In this document: positions 15,885 to 25,354 of the stretch, one piece after another | How positions within the stretch are numbered: the stretch's first letter is position 1 | How the letters are laid out: every line of letters starts with the position of its first letter | DNA from: Bacteroides sp. | GTDB lineage: Bacteria; Bacteroidota; Bacteroidia; Bacteroidales; Bacteroidaceae | Direction: 5' to 3' | NCBI GenBank assembly: GCA_030151885.1 | Contig: JASLCG010000109.1 | Span: 1-31,431 of the forward strand | DNA: 31,431 bases | The notes under the pieces: generated by a model | What the model was told of the DNA's origin: nothing | Seen by the model: the letters and a program-made list of their open reading frames with translations, nothing else | The model's database searches: none | Position numbers and translations under genes: made by a program

Positions 15885-18197
15885 TTAGAATGGATATCCT
15901 ACTGCAAAGTGAAACGCAAAATCTCTACTAAAATTAGGTTTTATAATAGGATACCTATCTTTACCACTATCAAACTCTGGATTCAAAGCTTTCATACCTC
16001 CATCAAGACGAACAATAAAGAAGTCAAAATCAAAACGAAGACCAAGCCCATAAGCCATAGCTATTTGAGTATAAAACTTATCAAACCTAAACTCTCCACC
16101 AGGTTGTGAATCATAAGGTCTGATAGTCCAAATATTTCCAGCATCAACAAATACAGCCCCTCTCAACTTCCAAAACAGCTTAGTTCTGTACTCTAAGTTC
16201 ACATCAAGCTTAATATCGCCAGATTGATTTAAAAAGTTTCCATCACCAACAAACTTACCTGGTCCTAGTCTTCTAACAGACCAACCACGCACACTATTTG
16301 CCCCTCCAGAGAAGTACCTTTTTTCAAACGGCACAGCTTTAGCATTACCGTATGGATAAGCTAGCCCTAGGGCAATATGAAAGACTAAAGAGTTGCGACT
16401 ATCTACTACAAAGTTTTTCGAAAAAGAGAAATCACCCTTTACATACTGTGCAAAAGGAATATTGAATAGTTTATACTCTCCGTCGTCCGTTTTGGCTGTA
16501 TTAAATGCTTTAGATAGTCCATAAAGTAGATTTCCTGCAGCCTCTACCCCCATGTGTAGTGAATAAGAGTTTACATTAGCCGATTTGTTTGTTAAGGCGT
16601 TCCACTGCGAATTATTGATATAATAGTGGAATCCTGTTGTAATAATAAACTTATTTTTATAGTTATATTCTAATATATAATTGGGCTTATCGGGATCAAA
16701 ATACTCATCTTTAAACTTTTGAGAGAAGTTTACATACAGATAATTAACATCAATTAGGTCAAATCTAAATCTTTGTCCGCGTTTTTTTTGCCACTTATAA
16801 CTCCAGTTACTAGCTGTTAAAATTCTATTATATTCGGGCCTCTTCTGATTGTTATACTGAATACCATACTCTGTATTGGCTCTAATTTTACGTTTGAAAT
16901 TTGAACTAACAAAGGGGAATAAAAACCTTGGGAAGTTGACACTCATATCTGCACCATACTCCGTATAGTTTTTAGAATTATAACCTGGCTGTAACTTTGA
17001 AATCGATTCATATGCCCCACGTAAACGGAAGTTAAACGTTTCAGACCCTTTAAATAGATTACGATGTTGAAAAGATACAGCAGCTGCAGCTCCTAAATCT
17101 CCTGCAGAGTTTGTACCATCAACTTCTAGGGTAACCGATTTATCCTTAGCCCTTGTAAACAGCACATACGCATTTAACAGTGTTGAATCTGCCTTATTCT
17201 CTGCAAATTGAATATTAGAGTACTTTAATGCCGAGAATCTCCCGTAATTATTATAGGTCTTTTGAACGTCATTTGCATTATACAATTCACCTTCACTTAA
17301 CTCGGAAGCCTCAGTTATTATTTTAGGGCGCAAGTATAACTTATCTTTATAGTATATGGGTCTGTTTTTATAGATAATAGAATCATTTACAGATATACCA
17401 TTAATTCCCCCAGCTTGTCTTAAGTCATAATTCGTTATAAAACGAACTTTATTGATCCAGTACTGCCTATGTTCTTTCCTTTCTCCTGTCTTTTTATCAG
17501 TAGCCAGGGCAAGTAACAATTTTAAATCAACCTCCTTCGAGCCCATTACTGTATCAGCTGCAAAAGAGATGTAATCTTTATGAAACTTATAATATCCCTT
17601 TTGGAGTAAATACCTTGTTATTCTATCACGCTCTGCATCTAGTTTATTTACATCTAGTAACATACCTGTCTTTAGAGTAGTATGTAGAGAGTCTTCTTGA
17701 AGATAATTACCTATTTTGGTATCTTGATATTCCCTTTCAATATTTCTGATTTTATAAGGTTCTCCGGTTTTAACCTTATAGATAATCTTTAACTTTCTCT
17801 TTTTAGTACGTACACTAGTAGTTACCTCGGCAGCTAAATAGCCCATATTTTGTACAGCCCTTTTTAGCTCTTGCCTAGACCTTTCTGTATCAGCCTCATT
17901 AAAAATAACAGGTGCATCACCTATTTTCTTAAAAAACTTACTTAATTTACTATCTGGATTTTCTTTACTAGATAGATTATATACATAAAGAGGAGTTTTA
18001 AATAAGCTAAACCATCTAGTATTAGGATTTTGCCTTATATAAGTACGTAAATCTGCCCCTTTTACATCTTTATTATTAGTTATAATCTTCACCTCATCTA
18101 ATAAGTATTCACCTTCGGGAACAAACTTGGTAGTTGAGCACGAGGTTATCAGTAGTAAAAAAATTACAAACAGAAGAGAAGAAAATCTCCGAACCAT
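15885..18197 (-). CDS. tamL: TamL-like lipidated Omp85 outer-membrane protein
   Basis: A 770-residue BamA/TamA-superfamily barrel with an SPII signal (Cys20 in 'FLLLITSC', then STTKFVPEGEYLLDEVKI). That makes it the lipidated TamA-like form typical of Bacteroidetes (TamL), thought to act with TamB in outer-membrane biogenesis. POTRA-like repeats span about residues 28-330 ('YLLDEVKIITNNKDV', 'MGYLAAEVTTSVRTKKRKLKIIYKVKTGEPYKI', 'LLQKGYYKFHKDYISF'). The 16-strand barrel runs from about 360 to 770. The conserved loop-6 motif 'SVRGW' is at 635-639 (Arg637) and the chain ends in Phe ('FHFAVGYPF'), the usual insertion signal. No tamB gene lies beside it here. The upstream promoter is clear and the divergent neighbour is an RNA methyltransferase. 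Confidence 0.9.
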   Translation of the reverse strand: MVRRFSSLLFVIFLLLITSCSTTKFVPEGEYLLDEVKIITNNKDVKGADLRTYIRQNPNTRWFSLFKTPLYVYNLSSKENPDSKLSKFFKKIGDAPVIFNEADTERSRQELKRAVQNMGYLAAEVTTSVRTKKRKLKIIYKVKTGEPYKIRNIEREYQDTKIGNYLQEDSLHTTLKTGMLLDVNKLDAERDRITRYLLQKGYYKFHKDYISFAADTVMGSKEVDLKLLLALATDKKTGERKEHRQYWINKVRFITNYDLRQAGGINGISVNDSIIYKNRPIYYKDKLYLRPKIITEASELSEGELYNANDVQKTYNNYGRFSALKYSNIQFAENKADSTLLNAYVLFTRAKDKSVTLEVDGTNSAGDLGAAAAVSFQHRNLFKGSETFNFRLRGAYESISKLQPGYNSKNYTEYGADMSVNFPRFLFPFVSSNFKRKIRANTEYGIQYNNQKRPEYNRILTASNWSYKWQKKRGQRFRFDLIDVNYLYVNFSQKFKDEYFDPDKPNYILEYNYKNKFIITTGFHYYINNSQWNALTNKSANVNSYSLHMGVEAAGNLLYGLSKAFNTAKTDDGEYKLFNIPFAQYVKGDFSFSKNFVVDSRNSLVFHIALGLAYPYGNAKAVPFEKRYFSGGANSVRGWSVRRLGPGKFVGDGNFLNQSGDIKLDVNLEYRTKLFWKLRGAVFVDAGNIWTIRPYDSQPGGEFRFDKFYTQIAMAYGLGLRFDFDFFIVRLDGGMKALNPEFDSGKDRYPIIKPNFSRDFAFHFAVGYPF

Positions 18198-18229
18198 GTA
18201 TTGACGTATTATTGAAGTTTAAATTAACA

Positions 18230-18261
18230 CAAAGATAATATCTCTTAGTAATACTATACAA
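18230..18261 (-). promoter_or_regulatory. tamL promoter (TTG-N21-TATCTTTG)
   Basis: On the minus strand TTG (18261-18259), 21 nt, TATCTTTG (18237-18230). It lies 32 nt upstream of the start codon and matches the Bacteroidetes promoter at both elements. Confidence 0.7.
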
Positions 18262-18353
18262 CTTATCCTATTTAAGATTGTACTCTTAATAATTAAACTT
18301 ACATAAAAATCAAATATCATCGCTCCTAAATGGGATAGATACATAAGATTACT

Positions 18354-18361
18354 TAATTTTG
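18354..18361 (+). promoter_or_regulatory. -7 element of the RNA methyltransferase gene
   Basis: TAATTTTG followed by CA fits TAnnTTTG and lies 25 nt before the ATG at 18387. No TTG is seen at the right distance upstream. Confidence 0.5.
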
Positions 18362-18386
18362 CAGAATAATAAGATTTAAAACATAT

Positions 18387-19142
18387 ATGGCATTAAGTAA
18401 AGCTAAAATCAAACTTATCCGTTCTTTGGAGCAGAAGAAATTTAGAAAAGAACATCAACTTTTTATTGCAGAAGGTCCTAAAATTATTGAAGAGTTTATA
18501 GGATACTTTGAATGTAAGCTAATTGTAGGAACAGAAGAGTGGTTTAAAGCTAATGATAAAATTATAGCACAGGAGAAAATTATTGTTACGCCACAAGAAT
18601 TAGCTAAAGCAAGCCTTTTAAAACATCCTCAGCAAGTAATAGCTCTATTTAAACAGCCAGAACTAAATTATAATCCTAATATTATTAGCAAACAACTTTG
18701 TCTTGCACTAGATGGTGTACAAGATCCAGGAAACTTAGGAACTATTGTCCGACTAGCTGACTGGTTTGGAATAGAACATATTTTTTGCTCGGCAGATACG
18801 GTAGATGTATATAATCCAAAAACAATTCAGGCTACTATGGGAGGATTAGCACGTGTGCAAATTCACTATACGGATCTTAAAGAGATTATTGAACAGAACC
18901 CAAAATCCAACATTTACGGTACGTTCCTAGAGGGTGATAATATTTATGACAAAGAGTTAAGCAACGAAGGACTCATTATTATGGGAAATGAAGGGAAAGG
19001 TATTTCCAAAGAGCTAGAGTTGTTGATTAATCAGAAACTACACATACCAACATTTCCACTAGACAGAACTACTGCTGAGTCTTTAAATGTAGCTATTGCA
19101 ACCTCTATCATCTGCTCTGAGTTTAGAAGGAGACACTTCTAA
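18387..19142 (+). CDS. TrmH/SpoU-family RNA 2'-O-ribose methyltransferase
   Basis: A 251-residue SPOUT-class enzyme that transfers methyl from S-adenosylmethionine to a ribose 2'-hydroxyl in rRNA or tRNA. It has the substrate-binding N-terminal domain (about 1-95: 'KIKLIRSLEQKKFRKEHQLFIAEGPKIIEEF') and the knotted SpoU domain (about 105-250). The three motifs are present: 'ALDGVQDPGNLGTIVRLADWFG' (motif 1), 'IIMGNEGKGIS' (motif 2) and 'IPTFPLDRTTAESLNVAIAT' (motif 3; Asn in 'ESLNVA'). The RlmB/TsnR-like layout suggests 23S rRNA, but the exact nucleotide is not deducible. It is divergent from the tamL-like gene. Confidence 0.92.
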   Translation: MALSKAKIKLIRSLEQKKFRKEHQLFIAEGPKIIEEFIGYFECKLIVGTEEWFKANDKIIAQEKIIVTPQELAKASLLKHPQQVIALFKQPELNYNPNIISKQLCLALDGVQDPGNLGTIVRLADWFGIEHIFCSADTVDVYNPKTIQATMGGLARVQIHYTDLKEIIEQNPKSNIYGTFLEGDNIYDKELSNEGLIIMGNEGKGISKELELLINQKLHIPTFPLDRTTAESLNVAIATSIICSEFRRRHF

Positions 19143-19282
19143 AAGAGTAATTCCAGCTATTTTTAATAATCTTGTATGCTTTTTTCGGTAGTTTTATTTT
19201 TTATGCTAACAATTTAGTTATATTTATATAGTACACAGTTAGTTACTGCAGACTTACTTATAATATTAAAACTAAAAAGCAT

Positions 19283-19768
19283 ATGAAATCTATTAATTAT
19301 GAATTTCCACTGGTATTTTACTATAAAGGTTGGAAAATTACCATTACTGATGTTACTACCCTACTAACATTTACCGATATAAAATTAAAGGCAAGCATTA
19401 CGCCTCATAAGGATATGTTAGAGCACTTTTTAAAAGATATTATTCTAGGAAACCCTATTGATCAATTAAGCTATATTAATAGACCTGTTTACCTTCAAGG
19501 CACGGATAACTCATCTAATATAATAAATCAGTTAATAACAAAGAATGATAAAATTGAGCCGATAGTTGAAGCATTCTGCAATAATAAGCCAGAAGAGGTG
19601 CTAATCTTAAAGCTTAACGGAAATGCTATTGATACACTCGTAGGTAAAAACATCAATATGGTTAATAAAGCTAAGCATAGAATAATCACTTATATTGACA
19701 ATAAGATGGTAGATATAAAGAAAGAATTTTATAATTACTTAAAGAGGTACAAAGCTACACTTGCATAA
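19283..19768 (+). CDS. Protein of unknown function (161 aa)
   Basis: A 161-residue soluble protein with no signal peptide or membrane segment and no recognised family. The N-terminus looks like a beta sandwich or small alpha/beta domain ('EFPLVFYYKGWKITITDVTTLLTFTDIKLKASI'). The C-terminus is helical and Lys-rich ('VNKAKHRIITYIDNKMVDIKKEFYNYLKRYK'). 'PVYLQGTDNSSNIINQLI' and 'EEVLILKLNGNAIDTLVG' are the most ordered-looking parts and might serve as search seeds. It is 140 nt past the methyltransferase gene and has its own perfect terminator, so it is a real transcription unit end. Function unknown. Confidence 0.75.
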   Translation: MKSINYEFPLVFYYKGWKITITDVTTLLTFTDIKLKASITPHKDMLEHFLKDIILGNPIDQLSYINRPVYLQGTDNSSNIINQLITKNDKIEPIVEAFCNNKPEEVLILKLNGNAIDTLVGKNINMVNKAKHRIITYIDNKMVDIKKEFYNYLKRYKATLA

Positions 19769-19770
19769 AA

Positions 19771-19810
19771 AATAAGAGTTTACTAATTAATTAGTAAACT
19801 CTTATTTTTT
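19771..19810. terminator. Perfect palindromic bidirectional terminator
   Basis: Positions 19771-19806 form a fully symmetric 36-nt palindrome (AATAAGAGTTTACTAATT and its reverse complement), preceded by A's and followed by TTTTTT. It lies between the 161-aa gene (+) and the DUF4296 gene (-), and overlaps neither coding frame. Confidence 0.9.
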
Positions 19811-20709
19811 TAATCCTCAAGCTCTAAGTTATCTTTTAACTTTAGAGATTTATTTTTGGCATCATTACCTTCCATATTACTAGTATCAGATACTATACTA
19901 TCTTGATTTTGTAACTCTGCACCCTGTTTTAAAAAGTGCATTTTATACAATAAAATAGAATCTATTAACAATACATTTTCAATATCATCTACTTGCGGAG
20001 GGTTATAAAAGAACCCCTCTATTTTAGACGTTTTTAACGTTGCATCTGGTTTCAGTTTAATAGAGTAAATTGAATCTTTATTTATACTGCAATACCTTAC
20101 TAAATTGGTTCCATTCTCAAGACTTACAACAATACCTGCTGTTGCTGGATACAACGTATGTATAGAGTCTGGTTTTTGTCCTAAAAGCGATGATCTAAAG
20201 CTAAGCTCGTAATAATCGCCCTCTACAAAGTTATCATCGGCATTTATGGTAAACTTAAAATAGTTATTTAAACGATTTTGCGTCAATCTTAATAACTTAT
20301 CATGAGGCCATATATCTACTGAATCTCCTGGCTCACTTTTAAAGACAAAATCAAATCGTTGAGTTACCAAACTATCTAAATCACTTTTCTCTACTTCAAA
20401 ACGTTTCGCTATTTTCTTATATATCTTAGCTAGGTCATCCATATGTCTGGTGTACCATATTAAACTAGAGTCAAACTGTGCCACAGTTATTCCATTTTTC
20501 TCTATAGCACCTTGCACATATAAAGGTGTTTTGTAACGATATTCGTATTTATTTTGATCTGCCAGTCCTCTAGCTATATGATAATCGTATAGTACCTCTT
20601 CCATTTTTTCTGGAGAAAGTACGTGACTAGGCCTTGTATTACATCCTACTAATAGTACTAGTAGCATACAGTAACCAAAACGGAATATATTCTTTTTATT
20701 AATATACAT
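19810..20709 (-). CDS. DUF4296-type lipoprotein beside lspA
   Basis: A 299-residue lipoprotein with the N-terminal DUF4296 pattern 'LSPEKMEEVLYDYHIARGLA', common in Bacteroidetes and of unknown function. SPII signal: basic 'MYINKKNIFRFGY', hydrophobic core 'CMLLVLLVGC' with Cys23. The conserved helical region spans about 30-120 ('IEKNGITVAQFDSSLIWYTRHMDDLAKIYKKIAKRF'). The rest is beta-rich and ends with an acidic, Lys-rich tail. The frame can be extended to a TTG at 20727, but the ATG at 20709 fits the signal better. It follows lspA by 35 nt. A lipoprotein next to the lipoprotein signal peptidase is a common Bacteroidales arrangement, though no functional link is known. Confidence 0.83.
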   Translation of the reverse strand: MYINKKNIFRFGYCMLLVLLVGCNTRPSHVLSPEKMEEVLYDYHIARGLADQNKYEYRYKTPLYVQGAIEKNGITVAQFDSSLIWYTRHMDDLAKIYKKIAKRFEVEKSDLDSLVTQRFDFVFKSEPGDSVDIWPHDKLLRLTQNRLNNYFKFTINADDNFVEGDYYELSFRSSLLGQKPDSIHTLYPATAGIVVSLENGTNLVRYCSINKDSIYSIKLKPDATLKTSKIEGFFYNPPQVDDIENVLLIDSILLYKMHFLKQGAELQNQDSIVSDTSNMEGNDAKNKSLKLKDNLELED

Positions 20710-20744
20710 AAATACAGTGTTCAACAATCTATACGAAAATGGTA

Positions 20745-21356
20745 TTATCCCTTAGTAGAAAAATACTTTCTATAAAAAAGAATCAATGCAATCATACCAC
20801 AACTAATAGCAGCATCTGCAAAGTTAAAAATAGGGCTAAAAAACACGAAATGGTCTCCCCCTATAAATGGCATCCAACTTGGCCAAGTTGTATCAATTAT
20901 TGGGAAATAAAACATATCTACCACCTTACCATAAAATAGAGGAGCATATCCTCCACCCGCTGGCATAAAAGTAGCTGGTTGAAAAAAAGTACTTTCATTG
21001 AATAACACTCCATAGAAAACACTATCTATTATATTTCCAATAGCTCCTGCAAAAATCAAAGAGAAGCAAAATATATATCCTGTTTTCTTTTTCTCTTTTA
21101 CGATTTTATATAGGTACCATGCCAATATACATACAACTACAATTCTGAATGTGGTTAGAAATAATTTACCAAAAATTTCCATTCCAAATGCCATCCCATT
21201 ATTCTCAGTAAAATAAATCTGGAACCAGTCTGTTATATGAATTGACTCATGCCATTTCATAGAGGTTTTCACCCATATTTTAATGATTTGGTCTATTATT
21301 AACACTGAAAATATGGTCATTAGGGCCAACTTCCCTTTAGATAGCGCTTTACTCAT
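20745..21356 (-). CDS. lspA: Lipoprotein signal peptidase LspA
   Basis: Aspartic membrane protease (signal peptidase II) that cleaves prolipoproteins ahead of the lipidated Cys; the many SPII lipoproteins in this window are its substrates. At 203 residues it is longer than the usual 160-170, owing to a periplasmic insert (about 115-165, with 'FQPATFMPAGGGYAPLFYG') seen in Bacteroidetes forms. It has four hydrophobic helices (about 10-28, 62-82, 92-110, 175-195). Catalytic Asp111 is in 'GAIGNIIDSVFYG' and Asp181 in 'FNFADAAIS'. 'TENNGMAFG' is the conserved NxGxAFG-type loop. It is 42 nt past the terminator of the TraR/DksA-like gene and likely depends on read-through or an unseen promoter. Confidence 0.96.
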   Translation of the reverse strand: MSKALSKGKLALMTIFSVLIIDQIIKIWVKTSMKWHESIHITDWFQIYFTENNGMAFGMEIFGKLFLTTFRIVVVCILAWYLYKIVKEKKKTGYIFCFSLIFAGAIGNIIDSVFYGVLFNESTFFQPATFMPAGGGYAPLFYGKVVDMFYFPIIDTTWPSWMPFIGGDHFVFFSPIFNFADAAISCGMIALILFYRKYFSTKG

Positions 21357-21397
21357 CTGAAAATTGCGTTAAATATTAAAATTATAGATTATAAACA

Positions 21398-21437
21398 AAA
21401 AGTTGAAGGTCGGTATTTAAGACCAACCTTCAACTTT
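21398..21437 (-). terminator. Terminator between traR/dksA-like gene and lspA
   Basis: AGTTGAAGGT (21401-21410) pairs with ACCTTCAACT (21426-21435), flanked by A/T pairs, with an inner GGT/ACC pairing. On the minus strand it is followed by TTTTTG. It stops transcripts from ileS and the following gene before lspA, perhaps only partly. Confidence 0.85.
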
Positions 21438-21454
21438 ATATACATTATTTATTC

Positions 21455-21835
21455 TTATTTTCTTTCATTCATCTTAGCTTCAATGCTCAATGTTGCATGA
21501 GGTACGGCTCTCAATCGCTCTGCTGGAATTAACTTTCCTGTTTCACGGCATATACCGTAGGTCTTGTTGTTAATTCTTACTAGAGCAGCTTGTAGACCTT
21601 GAATAAACTTCATCTGTCTTTGTGCAAGACGCGAAGTCTCTTCTTTCGATAAACTGTTAGATCCATCTTCAAGAATTTTATAGGTAGGAGATGTATCGTC
21701 AATATCGTTTCCATCTGTACCCATTATACTTGATTTTAATTGGTCGTACTCTTTTTGAGCTACTGCTAGCTTTTCCTGAATAATAACACGGAACTCTTCT
21801 AGTTCAACGTCGCTATAACGAGTTTTTTCAGCCAT
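21455..21835 (-). CDS. TraR/DksA-family protein with degenerate zinc finger
   Basis: A 126-residue protein with the DksA plan: N-terminal coiled-coil helices (about 8-90, 'DVELEEFRVIIQEKLAVAQKEYDQLK' and 'EETSRLAQRQMKFIQGLQAALVRI') and the C-terminal finger 'YGICRETGKLIPAERLRAVPHATLSIEAK'. DksA binds the RNA polymerase secondary channel and alters initiation. The canonical finger is C-x2-C-x17-C-x2-C; here the positions are Cys96, Thr99, Ser117 and Ala120, so zinc is probably not bound although the fold motif 'RL.A.P.A' is intact. 'DGNDIDDTSPT' in the loop may take the place of the acidic tip residues. I use the second Met (MAEKTRY); one two codons upstream is possible. It follows ileS by 30 nt. 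Confidence 0.88.
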   Translation of the reverse strand: MAEKTRYSDVELEEFRVIIQEKLAVAQKEYDQLKSSIMGTDGNDIDDTSPTYKILEDGSNSLSKEETSRLAQRQMKFIQGLQAALVRINNKTYGICRETGKLIPAERLRAVPHATLSIEAKMNERK

Positions 21836-21865
21836 AGTCATTAATTTTATAAAGGTTAGTGTTCT

Positions 21866-24800
21866 CTAGGCCTTTTCAATTTTGATTTGAAGCTTGTACT
21901 CTTCGAAATCTAACTCTTCGCCACCTGAAACATTATCTACAAGCTCAAGTGACTTGCCTAATACTTGGTTGCAAATATAGTCTTTATTTTCGTTTACAGC
22001 ATCATTAGTTTCTTCATTTTTAGATAATACGATGTTTATCTTATCTGTAATTTCGAAACCACTTGACTTACGTAAATTTTGAATACGGTTCACTAATTCA
22101 CGTGCTATACCTTCTTTTTTCAGTTCTTCAGAAATTGTAACATCTAAAGCAATTGTAAGTGTTCCTTCATTGGCTACTAACCAACCTGGAATATCCTCAC
22201 TAAATACTTCAACGTCTTCAACACTAATTTCTGCAGGACCATCTGCCAATTGAAGGGCTAATGTGCCGTTTTTCTCTAAAGCGATAATTTGTTCTTGCTC
22301 TAAAGCAGCTACAGCGCCAGCTACAGCCTTCATTCGCTTACCGAATTTTGGTCCTAGCTTCTTAAAGTCGCACTTAACACGTTTTACTAATACACCAGAA
22401 TCAGCACCAACAAACTTCAAGTCTTTAATATTAACCTCGTTCATGATTAACTCTTTAACAGCATCAATATGTGTTTTTTGAGCTTCATCCGATACAGGTA
22501 CAATAATACCTTGTAGTGGCTGACGTACTTTTATGTTCACTTTACGACGCAATGCCAGAACCATAGAAGTAACTTTCTGTGCCATTTCCATTTGTGCCTC
22601 TAGTGTCTTATTGATAAGTGACTCATCATATTCTGGGAATTTTGATAAGTGAATTGAATCAACAGTCTCACCACTCTTAATAGATGCTAAGTCCGAGTAC
22701 AACATATCTGCATAGAATGGAGATATAGGAGCCATCAACTTAGCTACAGTTTCAAGACAAGTGTATAGTGTTTGGTAAGCAGCAATTTTATCTTCCGAAT
22801 AGTCACCACCCCAGAAACGTTTACGATTCAAACGAACATACCAGTTCGATAAGTTATCGTTTACAAAGTCTGATATTAAGCGACCAGCTTTAGTAGGTTC
22901 GTAAGTTTCATAACACTCTTGTACCTCCTTAATTAAAGAGTTTAAAAGTGAAATAATCCAACGGTCTATTTCTGGACATTTATCAATAGCAATCTTATCT
23001 TCTGCAAACTTAAATCCATCAACATTGGCATAAAGAGCAAAGAACGAATATGTATTATATAGCGTTCCAAAGAATTTTCTCTTCACCTCTTCTACTCCTT
23101 CAACGTCAAACTTCAAGTTATCCCATGGAGCTGAGTTTGTAATCATGTACCAACGTACAGGGTCTGAGCCATATTTTTCAATCGCTTCAAATGGATCTAC
23201 ACCATTACCAAGACGTTTAGACATTTTATTACCATTCTTATCCAATACTAAACCATTAGAAATAACATTCTTATATGCTTTTGTATCGAACACCATCGTT
23301 GCGATAGCATGTAACGTAAAGAACCATCCACGAGTTTGGTCCACACCTTCTGCAATAAAGTCTGCAGGATAAACACTATGCTTATCTAGTAAATCTTTAT
23401 TTTCGAATGGGTAGTGAATTTGAGCATAAGGCATAGCACCCGAGTCAAACCAAACGTCAATAAGGTCTGTTTCACGTTTCATAGGATCTCCCTTTGAAGA
23501 TACTAAAACAATATCGTCAACATATGGACGGTGAAGGTCAATCTTATCGTAATTTTCTGATGAGTATTGTCCAGGAACAAAACCATTCTCTTTATAAGGG
23601 TTTGATTTCATTACACCAGCCTCAACAGCTTTTTCTATCTCATTATATAGCTCTTCTACAGATTCAATACAGATTTCTTCATCTCCCTCTTCTGTTCTCC
23701 AGATAGGAAGCGGAGTACCCCAGTAGCGAGAACGGCTTAAGTTCCAATCATTCAAGTTTTCTAGCCATTTACCAAAACGGCCAGTACCTGTTGATTCTGG
23801 TTTCCAATTAATCTCTTTATTCAGCTCCATCATACGCTCTTTACAAGCAGTAGAACGAATAAACCAGCTATCTAGTGGGTAGTAAAGAATAGGCTTGTCT
23901 GTTCTCCAACAGTGTGGATAGTTGTGTGTAAACTTCTCAATTTTAAATGCTTGATTATTTAACTTCAAGAACATACAGATTTCTACATCCAAAGACTCAT
24001 CATCTTCTGTCATTGTAGGATCGTAAGCATTCTTCACAAACTTACCAGCATATTGACCGTAAAGCTCTACATTAACTTTTTCTTTAACAAACTCTTCGTC
24101 TAGCTCATCGATAGTGTAGAATTTACCTGTAAGATCTACCATCGGACGAAGCTCACCTTTTTTACTGATTAATTGTAACGGAGGCACACCTGCAGCTTTA
24201 GCTACTTGAGCATCATCTGCACCAAATGTAGGAGCAATATGTACAATACCAGTACCATCTTCTGTAGTTACATAATCGCCAAGGATAACACGGAATGCAC
24301 CTTCACCTGGATTTACCCAAGGGATTAATTGCTCATACTCCATTCCTTCTAGCTCTTTACCTTTGTATTCGGCAATTACTTTATAAGGAATTAGTTTATC
24401 ACCTGGTTTATAATCTTCAAGAGCTACTTCTGCTGCTTTAGGATTAAAATAGCTATTTAAACGTGCTTTAGCTAAAACCACAGTAATTGGTTCTGAAGTA
24501 TATGCATTATAGGTTTGAACAGCCACATAATCGATTTTCGGACCTACACACAGTGCTGTATTTGAAGGGAGTGTCCAAGGAGTAGTTGTCCATGCTATAA
24601 AGAATGGATTTCCCCACTTAGTAAGCTCTTCTTTCGCATTTTTTATAGCAAACTGAGCTACAACAGTAGTATCCTTAACATCACGGTAGCAACCCGGCTG
24701 ATTTAACTCGTGCGAGCTAAGGCCAGTACCTGCAGCAGGAGAGTAAGGTTGAATAGTATAACCTTTATATAAGTAACCTTTCTTATAGATTTGTTTTAAT

Positions 24801-25291
24801 AACCACCAAAGAGTCTCGATGTATCTGTTGTCATAAGTTATATATGGATCGCTCATGTCAACCCAATATCCCATTTTGTGCGTAAGATCTTCCCACTCTT
24901 TTGTGAATTTCATTACGTCTTTACGACAAGCAGCATTATATTCTGCAACAGAAATTTTCTTACCAATATCCTCTTTAGTAATTCCTAAAGCTTTTTCAAC
25001 ACCAAGTTCAACAGGTAAGCCGTGAGTATCCCACCCAGCTTTACGCTTAACCTGAAATCCTTTCATAGTTTTATATCGACAGAAAATATCCTTAATTGCA
25101 CGGGCCATTACGTGGTGAATACCTGGCATACCATTTGCTGATGGTGGACCTTCATAAAATACGTAAGACGGACAGCCTTCTCTTTCTGTCAGACTTCTCG
25201 AGAACACATCGTTCTCGTCCCATTTCTTAAGAATATCTTTATTAACCTGTGATAGGTCTAAATGAGAATATTCAGTAAATTTTTTATTCAT
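21866..25291 (-). CDS. ileS: Isoleucyl-tRNA synthetase
   Basis: Class I synthetase charging tRNA-Ile, with a proofreading domain. The 1141-residue product has the HIGH region 'PPSANGMPGIHH' (49-60), the CP1 editing domain (about 190-400, 'WTTTPWTLPSNTALCVGP'), 'DVWFDSGAMPYAQ', the 'KMSKR' loop (689-693) and the anticodon-binding region ('WYVRLNRKRFWGG'). The length, and the 'HELNQPGCYRDVKDTTV' style of sequence, point to the longer eukaryote-like bacterial type (IleS2-like), which is often less sensitive to mupirocin. The family is sure, the subtype is judged by eye. The frame is open to 25384, but a promoter lies inside that stretch, so ATG 25291 is the start. The traR/dksA-like gene follows 30 nt downstream. 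Confidence 0.97.
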   Translation of the reverse strand: MNKKFTEYSHLDLSQVNKDILKKWDENDVFSRSLTEREGCPSYVFYEGPPSANGMPGIHHVMARAIKDIFCRYKTMKGFQVKRKAGWDTHGLPVELGVEKALGITKEDIGKKISVAEYNAACRKDVMKFTKEWEDLTHKMGYWVDMSDPYITYDNRYIETLWWLLKQIYKKGYLYKGYTIQPYSPAAGTGLSSHELNQPGCYRDVKDTTVVAQFAIKNAKEELTKWGNPFFIAWTTTPWTLPSNTALCVGPKIDYVAVQTYNAYTSEPITVVLAKARLNSYFNPKAAEVALEDYKPGDKLIPYKVIAEYKGKELEGMEYEQLIPWVNPGEGAFRVILGDYVTTEDGTGIVHIAPTFGADDAQVAKAAGVPPLQLISKKGELRPMVDLTGKFYTIDELDEEFVKEKVNVELYGQYAGKFVKNAYDPTMTEDDESLDVEICMFLKLNNQAFKIEKFTHNYPHCWRTDKPILYYPLDSWFIRSTACKERMMELNKEINWKPESTGTGRFGKWLENLNDWNLSRSRYWGTPLPIWRTEEGDEEICIESVEELYNEIEKAVEAGVMKSNPYKENGFVPGQYSSENYDKIDLHRPYVDDIVLVSSKGDPMKRETDLIDVWFDSGAMPYAQIHYPFENKDLLDKHSVYPADFIAEGVDQTRGWFFTLHAIATMVFDTKAYKNVISNGLVLDKNGNKMSKRLGNGVDPFEAIEKYGSDPVRWYMITNSAPWDNLKFDVEGVEEVKRKFFGTLYNTYSFFALYANVDGFKFAEDKIAIDKCPEIDRWIISLLNSLIKEVQECYETYEPTKAGRLISDFVNDNLSNWYVRLNRKRFWGGDYSEDKIAAYQTLYTCLETVAKLMAPISPFYADMLYSDLASIKSGETVDSIHLSKFPEYDESLINKTLEAQMEMAQKVTSMVLALRRKVNIKVRQPLQGIIVPVSDEAQKTHIDAVKELIMNEVNIKDLKFVGADSGVLVKRVKCDFKKLGPKFGKRMKAVAGAVAALEQEQIIALEKNGTLALQLADGPAEISVEDVEVFSEDIPGWLVANEGTLTIALDVTISEELKKEGIARELVNRIQNLRKSSGFEITDKINIVLSKNEETNDAVNENKDYICNQVLGKSLELVDNVSGGEELDFEEYKLQIKIEKA

Positions 25292-25354
25292 TTGTGATGT
25301 GAATTTATAACTATTACACAATAGATATGAAGCGAGTTCAATTTTATTAAGTTG

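Noticed and set aside
22263..23706. Three plus-strand frames of 70-75 codons inside ileS
   Set aside because: Antisense to the conserved synthetase coding sequence; no independent support.
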